DNA of 16,585 nucleotides from an uncultured Parabacteroides sp. (lineage in GTDB: Bacteria; Bacteroidota; Bacteroidia; Bacteroidales; Tannerellaceae). This document shows, in pieces, positions 1-7,246 of the stretch; within the stretch, counting starts at the first letter, position 1, and every line of letters starts with the position of its first letter. Both the position numbers and the translations under genes were made by a program. The DNA is taken from assembly GCA_900541965.1 (NCBI GenBank), contig UQLN01000076.1, forward strand, positions 1 to 16,585, given 5' to 3'. The notes under the pieces are model-generated. The model was not told the DNA's origin. It made no database searches and saw only the letters and a program-made list of their open reading frames with translations.

Positions 1-21
1 CTTATTTAGACTCAAAAATAT

Positions 22-1269
22 TTATGCGTAGTTCCACAACTTTTCGGGGTGATCCCATTTCTTTCCTAAGTAATGTACCGGATACCAAGCAGCCAGGAAT
101 CCAATTCCGATAACGGTAACAAATATGGTTAGAATATCACTGCTAACCAAACGGACCGGATAGGCGTCAATAACGAATGCTCCGGAAACTTCCCCTAATT
201 TAAGTAGTCCGAACTCCTGTTGCAAGAAGCAAAGTACCACACCAAGCAGAATACCGGTTAAAGCCCCGAAACCGGAAATCATCCAGCCTTCAAATAAAAA
301 TATCTGCCGGATTAGTTTGTCGTTAGCTCCCATATTGCGCAATGTAAGTACGTCATCTTTCTTTTCTATCATTAACATCGATAAAGAGCCGACCACATTA
401 AATAGAGCAAGACCGAGGATAAAACACAATATCAGGAATGTCATCCATTTTTCTCCTTGCATCATTTTGTAGGAAGCATCCTGTTGTTCATACCTGTCCT
501 TAACAACAAATTCGTCACCCAGTATGGATTTAATCTGCTCTTTAAGAACCTGGATATTCGTATCAGGTGTCACTCCCAATTCGATGGCTGTTACTTCATT
601 GTTGTAATGGAATAGGGAACGTGCTAATGCAAGTGGTATCAGCATGACCTTGTCATCGTACACTTGTTGGTTGGTTGCATATACTCCCCGTGTGAAAGCA
701 TATTCCAGATTAAAAGAAGTAGCGGGATTGGAAAGGTTGACTTTTTCATCCCTTTTAGGTACATATATTTCTAAAGGATCGGCAAAGTTGGCCCTTATTC
801 CGAGGCGTGAAGCCAGTCCCACCCCCGGTATGGCATAATTGGCTACTTCGTCGTATAGAATAAAATCCCCATCAATCAGGATACTGTCGATATTTGTCAG
901 ATACCGGAATGTATCGTCGACCCCTTTGATTGTTGCAACATCCTGTCGGTCTTTGTAACGAACTAAGGCATTATCTTCCAAGACTTCGCTGAAATAAGTG
1001 ATTTCAGGCAGTTTTTTAACCTTTTGCAAAGAGGCTACCGAAGGGTCGAATACCTTACCGTGGCGCGGTGTTATTTTTAATACCGGGTCGAAATTGCTGA
1101 ACATAGAAGCAACCAGGCTTTCAAACCCGTTGAATACAGACAAAGCACAGACCAATGCGGTTGTGGCAATCATTACCCCACAAACCGAAACCATCGAAAT
1201 TATGTTGATGGCATTGTGGGATTTCTTTGAAAAAAGGTAACGCCTGGCTATATAAAACGGGAAGTTCAA
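22..1269 (-). CDS. lolE: LolC/LolE-type (FtsX-like) ABC transporter permease
   Basis: Inner-membrane permease of the FtsX/MacB superfamily, most like LolC/LolE, which with an ATPase (LolD) extracts lipoproteins from the inner membrane for delivery to the outer membrane. The 415-residue product has one N-terminal membrane helix (about 22-46), a periplasmic domain (about 50-270) and three C-terminal helices (about 277-300, 328-350, 378-397). The cytoplasmic stretch after the second helix (IEKKDDVLTLRNMGA, 301-315) matches the coupling-helix region of this superfamily. The start codon is TTG at 1269; no in-frame ATG lies between it and the rbfA stop 11 bases upstream, and MNFPFYIARRYLF fits the family's N-terminus. 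It is last of the four-gene pyk operon. No ATPase gene is adjacent, so assignment to Lol rather than another FtsX-like exporter rests on homology alone. Confidence 0.85.
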   Translation of the reverse strand: MNFPFYIARRYLFSKKSHNAINIISMVSVCGVMIATTALVCALSVFNGFESLVASMFSNFDPVLKITPRHGKVFDPSVASLQKVKKLPEITYFSEVLEDNALVRYKDRQDVATIKGVDDTFRYLTNIDSILIDGDFILYDEVANYAIPGVGLASRLGIRANFADPLEIYVPKRDEKVNLSNPATSFNLEYAFTRGVYATNQQVYDDKVMLIPLALARSLFHYNNEVTAIELGVTPDTNIQVLKEQIKSILGDEFVVKDRYEQQDASYKMMQGEKWMTFLILCFILGLALFNVVGSLSMLMIEKKDDVLTLRNMGANDKLIRQIFLFEGWMISGFGALTGILLGVVLCFLQQEFGLLKLGEVSGAFVIDAYPVRLVSSDILTIFVTVIGIGFLAAWYPVHYLGKKWDHPEKLWNYA

Positions 1270-1280
1270 CGCTTCAGATT

Positions 1281-1616
1281 TTATTGTTTCAACAGATTGT
1301 CTATATTCTCGATATAATCCAGAGAGTCGTCGATAAAGAAACTCAATTCCGGAATTTTACGCAACTGCATACGAACACGTTGTCCTAAATCAAAGCGGAT
1401 CGCTTTTGTATTGGCACGGATCGCTTCCAGCAATTCTCCTGATTTTTCAGAAGGGAAAATACTTAGATAGATGCGTGCAACACTTAAGTCTGCACTAACA
1501 CGGACTACAGAGACGGATATCAGTACACCCTGCATTGCTTTTGCTTCTTTCAGGAAGATATCACCCAGTTCTTTTTGAAGAAGACGTTCTATTTTGCTTA
1601 ATCTTGTTCTTTCCAT
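1281..1616 (-). CDS. rbfA: 30S ribosome-binding factor A
   Basis: RbfA binds the 30S subunit late in assembly and helps mature the 5' end of 16S rRNA; it is also needed for growth in the cold. The 111-residue product has the usual compact KH-like length. It starts with the conserved basic helix (RLSKIERLLQKELGDIF, about 5-21). It ends with the diagnostic block LGQRVRMQLRKIPELSFFID (77-96), followed by the family's terminal helix (SLDYIENIDNLL). It starts 12 bases after the O-methyltransferase stop and ends 11 bases before the permease TTG start, so it is translated from a shared transcript. Pairing with a lipoprotein-export permease is a lineage-type gene order rather than a functional link. 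Confidence 0.95.
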   Translation of the reverse strand: MERTRLSKIERLLQKELGDIFLKEAKAMQGVLISVSVVRVSADLSVARIYLSIFPSEKSGELLEAIRANTKAIRFDLGQRVRMQLRKIPELSFFIDDSLDYIENIDNLLKQ

Positions 1617-1628
1617 AATTTTCTAATT

Positions 1629-2255
1629 TTATTTTTTCCAAATCATTGTCAGACCGTCGCGCAAAGGTAAGATAACTTTTTCAATACGTGGGTCTTCCTT
1701 TATTTTATCATTAAAACTAAGGATACCGATTGTTTGTTTATCCGATGCGTGAGGTTTCTCCAGAACTTTTCCGTCCCATAACGTATTGTCGGCAAGAATC
1801 AACCCTCCCGGGCGAACCAATGGGAATACCATATCGAAATATTCTGAGTACAATCGTTTGTCTGCATCGATAAAGACCATATCAAATGTTTCATCCAGGG
1901 TTGGGATGATTTCAAGAGCATCCCCAAAATGTAATTTGATTTTGTCCTTATGTGGTGACTGGTTCAGGTATTTCTGTATAAAGTCCTCCATCTCGTCGTT
2001 AATTTCGAGGGTGTGGATTAAGCCGTCTGCCTCCAGCCCTTCAGCCATACAAAGGGTAGCATAAGCGGTGTATGTCCCTATTTCCAATATCCGGTGGGGA
2101 CGAAGCATCCGGCAGAACATTTTCAGGATACGTCCCTGTAAATGCCCTGACAACATACGCGGACGAAGGAGATTTACGTGCGCATCCCTGTTAAGGGTTG
2201 CAAGTAAATCTCCTTCATCGTCGCTATGAGACAGGATATACTCCTCTAATGTCAT
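1629..2255 (-). CDS. SAM-dependent O-methyltransferase (family 3, YrrM/caffeoyl-CoA OMT-like)
   Basis: Class I methyltransferase of the caffeoyl-CoA O-methyltransferase-like family, cytoplasmic, substrate not predictable. The 208-residue product shows SAM motif I as RILEIGTYTAYATLCMA (55-71), an acidic ribose-binding residue in HTLEIN (E84), and the metal/catalytic motif MVFIDADK (126-133) followed by GGLILADNTLWDGKV (150-164). These Asp/Asp/Asn residues (D130, D132, N157) fit the divalent-cation site of this family. It lies between pyk and rbfA with gaps of 8 and 12 bases, so it is co-transcribed with them. Some bacterial relatives act on hydroxyuridine in tRNA (TrmR-type) and others on small catechols; nothing here decides between these. 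Confidence 0.88.
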   Translation of the reverse strand: MTLEEYILSHSDDEGDLLATLNRDAHVNLLRPRMLSGHLQGRILKMFCRMLRPHRILEIGTYTAYATLCMAEGLEADGLIHTLEINDEMEDFIQKYLNQSPHKDKIKLHFGDALEIIPTLDETFDMVFIDADKRLYSEYFDMVFPLVRPGGLILADNTLWDGKVLEKPHASDKQTIGILSFNDKIKEDPRIEKVILPLRDGLTMIWKK

Positions 2256-2263
2256 GTATCAAA

Positions 2264-3715
2264 TTAGTCTTTAAACGTCGGGAGCTGGTAATCTTTTCCT
2301 GCATCCAACACTTTTCCAACATTATTAATTTCAAGGAAACTTGTACCGCCTCCTTCACCAAAGCTTCCGCTCAGGTAAGCAACCATATCGTTGCGTGTAA
2401 TGCGGCCGCTCTTGATCAATTCGTTAAGAGCCTGATAGAAATAACCGCGACGGCTATGGTCGAAAGGTTGGTAAACTGCCCATACTCCGTAAGATAATGA
2501 GAGCATGCGGGTGGTACGGTGGTTATAGCAGATGGCAAACACGGTGGAGGTTCCACGGAAAGCTGCCAGATAACGGGCTGTGCGACCTGTATAACTATCT
2601 GTAATAATCGCTTTTACATGTAGTTTCGAAGAAGATTTTACAGCCTGTTTTGCTAAAAAAGAAGTAACATCCAGATCATTGCCTTCAATAGGAACGCGGA
2701 TATCATTAGCCGATAATTTTGTTTTTTCAGCTTCACGTGCAACTTTAGTCATTGTTTGTACTGCTTCGACCGGGTATTTTCCATAAGCAGTTTCACCACT
2801 TAACATCAATGCGTCTGTACGGTAGTAGATTGCATTAGCTATATCTGTTACCTCGGCACGAGTCGGGCGTGGGTTGGAAATCATGGAGTGAAGCATCTGT
2901 GTTGCCACGATTACCGGCTTTTTCACTTCTACGCATTTACGTATCAGTGTACGTTGGATGCCCGGGATTTTCTCGGCAGGAACTTCGATACCCAAATCAC
3001 CACGTGCAATCATAACTCCATAAGCTACTTCCAGGATTTCGTCGATATTATCCACTCCTTCCTGATTTTCGATTTTTGCGATGATTTTTATAGGGCTTCC
3101 ATATTCGTCCAGAATACGTTGGATATCCATTACGTCTTGTTTGCTGCGAACAAATGAATGTGCAATAAAATCAAGGTCGTTTTCAATCGCCCACACAATA
3201 TTTTTGCGGTCTTTTTCTGTCAACGATGGTAAATTGATACGTACCCCCGGAACATTTACGCTTTTACGGCTGCCTAAAGTGGCGTCGTTTTCTACTTCGC
3301 AAACCAGATAATCGTCTTTTTTATCGATAACTTTCAGTTCCAGGTCTCCATCGTCAATCAAGATATCACTACCGACATTCAGGTCGTTTGCGAAATTCTT
3401 ATACGATACATAAATGAAATCATGCGAAGTTTCTTTATCCGGATTACCTGCGATATTCACGATTTCTCCGGTTTTGAAAGGAATGGGGGCTTGGGCTGTC
3501 GTTGTGCGGACTTCCGGACCTTTTGTGTCCATCAGGATACCTATACGGTCGGATACGGCACGGACATTATTTACAACTTTAGCTAATCCTTCTTCTGCCA
3601 TGTGAGCCGTATTAAGGCGCACTACATTCATTCCCGCTTTATATAATGCGTCGACAAAATCCACATCACAGCGCTGGTCAGAAACAGTAGCAACAATCTT
3701 CGTATGCTTTAACAT
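2264..3715 (-). CDS. pyk: Pyruvate kinase, Bacteroidetes form
   Basis: Transfers phosphate from phosphoenolpyruvate to ADP, the last glycolytic step. Visible motifs are DTKGPEVRT (barrel/B-domain junction), the catalytic Lys in IIAKIENQEG, the metal-binding MIARGDLGIE and the signature PTRAEVTDIANA...MLSGETAYGKYP. The allosteric C-domain follows to the end. An in-frame ATG at 3733 would give 489 residues. I prefer the ATG at 3715 (483 residues), because MLKHTKIVATVSD fits the family N-terminus and an AAAAGG stretch precedes it; the upstream ATG stays possible. Two departures from textbook enzymes are visible: NTAH replaces NFSH in the potassium-site loop, and ATVSDQRCDV replaces the usual TLGPAS loop. 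First gene of a tight operon with the O-methyltransferase, rbfA and the permease. A 16-bp palindrome lies in its leader. Confidence 0.96.
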   Translation of the reverse strand: MLKHTKIVATVSDQRCDVDFVDALYKAGMNVVRLNTAHMAEEGLAKVVNNVRAVSDRIGILMDTKGPEVRTTTAQAPIPFKTGEIVNIAGNPDKETSHDFIYVSYKNFANDLNVGSDILIDDGDLELKVIDKKDDYLVCEVENDATLGSRKSVNVPGVRINLPSLTEKDRKNIVWAIENDLDFIAHSFVRSKQDVMDIQRILDEYGSPIKIIAKIENQEGVDNIDEILEVAYGVMIARGDLGIEVPAEKIPGIQRTLIRKCVEVKKPVIVATQMLHSMISNPRPTRAEVTDIANAIYYRTDALMLSGETAYGKYPVEAVQTMTKVAREAEKTKLSANDIRVPIEGNDLDVTSFLAKQAVKSSSKLHVKAIITDSYTGRTARYLAAFRGTSTVFAICYNHRTTRMLSLSYGVWAVYQPFDHSRRGYFYQALNELIKSGRITRNDMVAYLSGSFGEGGGTSFLEINNVGKVLDAGKDYQLPTFKD

Positions 3716-3740
3716 ATAACCTTTTTTATTCATTGGAGAT

Positions 3741-3756
3741 TAAGTACCGGTACTTA
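3741..3756. promoter_or_regulatory. Perfect 16-bp palindrome in the pyk leader
   Basis: TAAGTACCGGTACTTA is identical to its own reverse complement. It sits in the aroQ-pyk gap, 7 bases upstream of the first possible pyk ATG (3733) and 25 bases upstream of the preferred one (3715). As DNA it could bind a dimeric regulator. As RNA it could form only a 6-bp stem with a CCGG loop. I found no clear TAnnTTTG box for pyk in this gap, so its position relative to a transcription start is unknown. Function is inferred only. Confidence 0.45.
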
Positions 3757-3821
3757 TGCTTCACCGGCTTAGGTCCAACTTCTATTAAACATCTTTTTAC
3801 CTATTATTCTTATTGTAATCT

Positions 3822-4247
3822 TTATTCTTCCGTAAGGAAAGAGTCAAGGGCCAACCGGTAGGAATCGAGCCCGAAGCCCAGAATAACTCCTTTACAGGCT
3901 GCCGAAATCATGGAAACATGACGGAAGGTTTCCCGTGCATGTACATTGGATATATGCACTTCAATGACTGGGGTCGTTACAGCTTTTATTGCATCATGTA
4001 ATGCTATGGAGGTATGCGTATAAGCTCCGGCATTCATGATAATTCCATCATAATCAAAACCAACCTCATGTATCTTGTTAATCATTTCTCCTTCTATATT
4101 GCTTTGAAAGTAAGCAATTTCGCATTGGGGATATTTTGCACGCAATTTGCTTAAATAGTCTTCAAATGAAGCTTTGCCGTATACTGTTGGCTCCCGTTTG
4201 CCTAACAGATTAAGATTTGGGCCGTTGATAATCTGAATTTTCTTCAT
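3822..4247 (-). CDS. aroQ: 3-dehydroquinate dehydratase, type II
   Basis: Catalyses the third step of the shikimate pathway, 3-dehydroquinate to 3-dehydroshikimate, as a cytoplasmic dodecamer. From the ATG at 4247 the product has 141 residues, the usual type II length. It begins MKKIQIINGPNLNLLGKREP, the family N-terminus. Active-site elements are the flexible lid with R18 and Y23 (GKREPTVYG), N72 in IIMNAGAYTHTS, and H98 in VIEVHISN followed by RETFRHVS. An upstream in-frame ATG at 4280 would add 11 unconserved residues and cannot be excluded. A -7 box at 4306-4313 precedes both starts. Divergent from xerD, and upstream of pyk with a gap of over 85 bases, so it may be transcribed separately or read into pyk. 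Confidence 0.95.
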   Translation of the reverse strand: MKKIQIINGPNLNLLGKREPTVYGKASFEDYLSKLRAKYPQCEIAYFQSNIEGEMINKIHEVGFDYDGIIMNAGAYTHTSIALHDAIKAVTTPVIEVHISNVHARETFRHVSMISAACKGVILGFGLDSYRLALDSFLTEE

Positions 4248-4262
4248 TTTGCTGTAATTTGT

Positions 4263-4270
4263 TACCTTTG
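4263..4270 (+). promoter_or_regulatory. Promoter -7 box for xerD
   Basis: TACCTTTG on the plus strand, identical to the aroQ box on the other strand, would start xerD transcription near 4276 and give a leader of about 75 bases. It lies inside the longer version of aroQ, which mildly favours the shorter aroQ start. No clear -33 box is seen at 19-21 bases. Confidence 0.45.
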
Positions 4271-4305
4271 TATTATCCATCCTTCAACGGATGAAAAATA
4301 CCGTG

Positions 4306-4313
4306 CAAAGGTA
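4306..4313 (-). promoter_or_regulatory. Promoter -7 box for aroQ
   Basis: TACCTTTG on the minus strand matches the Bacteroidetes sigma consensus TAnnTTTG. Transcription would begin near 4299, upstream of both possible aroQ starts (4280 and 4247). I see no convincing -33 TTTG at the usual distance, so the call rests on the -7 box and position. Confidence 0.55.
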
Positions 4314-4351
4314 ATGATTTAATTTGACACATACATAATGACCAATCTATA

Positions 4352-5248
4352 ATGCAACAGGGAAAAGATATAATTAACCGATATAATACCTATCTCCGTT
4401 TGGAGAAAGCGCTTTCTGCCAATTCCATTGATGCCTACCTGACTGACCTGGACAAGTTAATCCGTTTTGTGGAAAGCGAAGGACTGAAGTTTGATGAAGT
4501 GTCTTATGAAAATCTTCAACAATTTGTCGCCCAGCTTCATGATGTGGGAATCCATCCGCGGTCGCAGGCAAGAATTATTTCAGGTATCAAATCGTTCTAT
4601 CGTTTTCTTTTCCTGGATGGCTATATAACAGTTGATCCGACCGAATTGTTAGAAACTCCCAAGATTGGATTGAAACTTCCTGAAGTATTGAGTGTGAATG
4701 AAATAAATGATATATTGGACTCCATAGATCTTTCTGTTCCGGAAGGACATCGTAACCGGGCGATGTTGGAAGTTTTGTATAGTTGCGGTTTGCGTGTTTC
4801 AGAACTTATAAATCTTCGTTTTACGGATATTTATATTGACGAAGGATTTATAAAAGTAGAAGGGAAAGGTGGCAAACAAAGATTGGTCCCGATATCGGAT
4901 ATAGCTATACGGGAGATAAAGAATTATTTGTATGACCGTAATACGGTCGTAGTGAAAAAAGGATTCGAGGATGTATTGTTTTTAAGTCGCCGGGGAACTT
5001 CATTATCGCGTATCATGGTGTTTCATATTATTAAGCAACAAGCTGAACTGGCAGGAATAACAAAGAATGTAAGTCCGCATACCTTCCGGCATTCTTTTGC
5101 GACCCATTTATTGGAGGGTGGAGCGAACCTTCGTGCCATCCAGGAAATGCTGGGGCACGAAAAGATTACTACCACTGAAATTTATACACATATAGACCGT
5201 CAGTTTTTGCGGAAAGAGATTTTGGAACATCATCCGCGAAATAAATAG
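4352..5248 (+). CDS. xerD: Site-specific tyrosine recombinase XerD
   Basis: Tyrosine recombinase that, with a XerC partner, resolves chromosome dimers at dif. The 298-residue length is normal. An N-terminal SAM-like DNA-binding domain (about 5-90) is followed by the catalytic domain (about 108-290). The full catalytic set is visible: R148 (CGLRVSEL), K172 (GKGGKQR), H243 and R246 (HTFRHSFATHLLEGG), H269 (LGHEKITTTEIYTH) and the nucleophile Y278. The housekeeping-like sequence, the aroQ/DUF4954 neighbours and the absence of any att-like repeat or mobile cargo argue for Xer rather than a phage or integron integrase. XerC versus XerD cannot be separated rigorously by eye; XerD is the usual label for this locus. 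The ATG at 4352 overlaps the stop of a four-codon upstream ORF. Confidence 0.92.
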   Translation: MQQGKDIINRYNTYLRLEKALSANSIDAYLTDLDKLIRFVESEGLKFDEVSYENLQQFVAQLHDVGIHPRSQARIISGIKSFYRFLFLDGYITVDPTELLETPKIGLKLPEVLSVNEINDILDSIDLSVPEGHRNRAMLEVLYSCGLRVSELINLRFTDIYIDEGFIKVEGKGGKQRLVPISDIAIREIKNYLYDRNTVVVKKGFEDVLFLSRRGTSLSRIMVFHIIKQQAELAGITKNVSPHTFRHSFATHLLEGGANLRAIQEMLGHEKITTTEIYTHIDRQFLRKEILEHHPRNK

Positions 5249-5254
5249 GATAAA

Positions 5255-7243
5255 TCAGATTAACGGCTGTATTCTTCCTATTAGTTCATCTCCTAAAGCT
5301 CGTTTTACAACAATATGTTCTTTAACGGCTGTGACGAACGGGTTGCTCTCGAAAATGCCTCGTACACCTTCAAAGTCTTCCTGTTTTTCTTTGGTGGAAC
5401 CATCTACTCCGAAGCCGGTCATGGAAATGAGGGAGAACTCCTTGCGGGCGTCTTTGTATAAACGCTCATCCAGCCCGATAACGGAATCTTTCCAGCAGCA
5501 TACGATATTAATGATTTGTTGTGCGGAAACACTGCCCAGGTCTATCTGGTAATATTCCTGTATCTGGTTGTAAGCCCATGTCCATTCCATTTCATAATAA
5601 CGTTTATGCATGGAGGTGAAAAAATCTTCGATGACATCCAGCGAATGAATATTACCGTTTTCGATTTCTTCGATTAAACAATCCAGTTCAACTTTTGGTA
5701 AAAAGAGCCCGGATAAATCCAGCCATTCACCGAGTCCTTGCTGGCAAGTGGGTTTTAACTGCTCCCAGACTTCTTCTATCGATTTGAAGGCTGTGCCTTC
5801 CAGTCGTTTGATCAGGGAATTACCCAGGAACTTATTGACCGCCATCTTATACAGTTCAAGAGCTGTACGTAGAGAGGCCCCTTTGATGCGGGTATTTTGG
5901 TAGTAATAGATTTCGGATGTTTCTCCGACCAGGCTTTGGAGATTTCTCAATATTTCCGAGGCCTTAAGCATTTTCTGGATGGTATACGGACTGAGAAGAT
6001 TATAATTAATCATATCCAGGCGGACCGGGTCTTTCCGTTTGTCACGTTTAGGCCATTTTTGGGCATCACGGATAGTTCCTACGCTCCGGAGGTTTACACC
6101 TGGAACCAGATAGGTCTCGTCATCATTTTCAATCAGATAAGAGAAAGGCATATCTGTTGTGTCGCTATGGTGGTGATGGCGTCCCATAACCAGTGAAAAA
6201 GCTCCGACGCGGGCAGGCCATAAGATATAAGAATCACTGGTGGTTTTGGAACCACGCTCCACAATTCCCTGGTGAATAGGCCCTAATTTATACATATGGT
6301 TACTCTGGTTGGAGCCACTGCCTGCATTCAGAAATGAATACATGCCTGCAATCAGTAAGCTGCTTTTATGCATGGACACAGTAAACGGACCGGCAAAAAT
6401 AGCACATGCTTCACCGTTTTCAAATGCACAATTACTGAATAGCAAAGAATCGTGTGCGGAGAAATTATGTGTTATGTGGCAAGCTTGTCCGATAAAACAA
6501 CGGATAATTTTTGCGGCATCGGCAACAACCGCACCGGAAGATATGATGAAATCCTGGGCAATTACACTGTCGCCAATATAAACAGGGGCCGTTTCATTAC
6601 TGTTGATGGTTCCGTTATAAAGCCGGGTACTGTTTTCTATGGTCGTATAATCGCCAATAGCAACATTACGTATTGTACCGGTATTAATAATCCGCACTTG
6701 TTTGCCTATTTTCCCACGATCTGAACTGATGCTTTTTGAATAATCGGCTATCAGTTCCTGTAAGCGTCCAATCAATAAGGGACGGTGGCGGTAAAGAGCT
6801 ATGACATAGGCTAAAGAGGCCGATAATGCGTTATAGATAGGGACTTCACGTCCTCCGGTTTCATTCAATACGGAAACAGGAATATTGTTTCCGAAAGAAC
6901 TTTCTCCTTCGACAAACATGACATTGATATTCAGAATAACACATTCGTCACCGATTTCATAATTGGCAATGTAATTATGTACATCTTCTATCAGGACATT
7001 GTTCCCTATCGTACAGTTATGGAGGGAGGCATTGCGGATTCCGCTGTGTTTTCTAACTCCTCCGGCAAATGTTATTTCTTTTTCAAAATAGCCTAATACA
7101 ATATCTCCGGAGAAACGGGTATTACTTACAAATTCGGGTCTAAAGGGAACTGCAACTGTTATGTTCTCCCAATTTTCGGCACTACAGCCATTTGATTGCA
7201 ACCGGACGATTTCATCCGGTTGTAATTTTCTTGTTTTGTCCAT
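5255..7243 (-). CDS. DUF4954-like left-handed beta-helix (hexapeptide-repeat) protein
   Basis: A 662-residue protein of unknown function resembling the DUF4954 family of Bacteroidetes. From about residue 44 to 320 it shows irregular hexapeptide-repeat turns (for example NASLHNCTIGNNVLIED, GTIRNVAIGDYTTIENSTRL, APVYIGDSVIAQDFIISSGA). This is the left-handed parallel beta-helix fold of sugar-nucleotide acyl- and pyrophosphoryl-transferases. A conserved-looking segment with four consecutive histidines (356-359, MGRHHHHSDTTDMPFSYLIE) follows, and from about 405 to the end it appears mostly helical. No signal peptide is seen, so it is probably cytoplasmic. There is no N-terminal nucleotidyltransferase (GXGTRM-like) motif, so it is not a GlmU. 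It starts 3 bases after hflX and shares its transcript; its stop lies 6 bases from the end of convergent xerD. Confidence 0.8.
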   Translation of the reverse strand: MDKTRKLQPDEIVRLQSNGCSAENWENITVAVPFRPEFVSNTRFSGDIVLGYFEKEITFAGGVRKHSGIRNASLHNCTIGNNVLIEDVHNYIANYEIGDECVILNINVMFVEGESSFGNNIPVSVLNETGGREVPIYNALSASLAYVIALYRHRPLLIGRLQELIADYSKSISSDRGKIGKQVRIINTGTIRNVAIGDYTTIENSTRLYNGTINSNETAPVYIGDSVIAQDFIISSGAVVADAAKIIRCFIGQACHITHNFSAHDSLLFSNCAFENGEACAIFAGPFTVSMHKSSLLIAGMYSFLNAGSGSNQSNHMYKLGPIHQGIVERGSKTTSDSYILWPARVGAFSLVMGRHHHHSDTTDMPFSYLIENDDETYLVPGVNLRSVGTIRDAQKWPKRDKRKDPVRLDMINYNLLSPYTIQKMLKASEILRNLQSLVGETSEIYYYQNTRIKGASLRTALELYKMAVNKFLGNSLIKRLEGTAFKSIEEVWEQLKPTCQQGLGEWLDLSGLFLPKVELDCLIEEIENGNIHSLDVIEDFFTSMHKRYYEMEWTWAYNQIQEYYQIDLGSVSAQQIINIVCCWKDSVIGLDERLYKDARKEFSLISMTGFGVDGSTKEKQEDFEGVRGIFESNPFVTAVKEHIVVKRALGDELIGRIQPLI

Positions 7244-7246
7244 AAT

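Noticed and set aside
644..838. Plus-strand ORFs opposite the left-hand genes (for example 644-838, 998-1240, 2888-3157)
   Set aside because: They lie antisense to well-supported genes, resemble no known protein and lack promoters; they are shadows.
4352..5248. xerD as an integrase of a mobile element
   Set aside because: No att-like repeats, cargo or relaxase nearby. Flanking genes are housekeeping and the protein has full Xer-like length and motifs.
6167..6178. Four-histidine run as an artificial tag
   Set aside because: It is internal to the protein, within a conserved-looking segment, and encoded with mixed codons.
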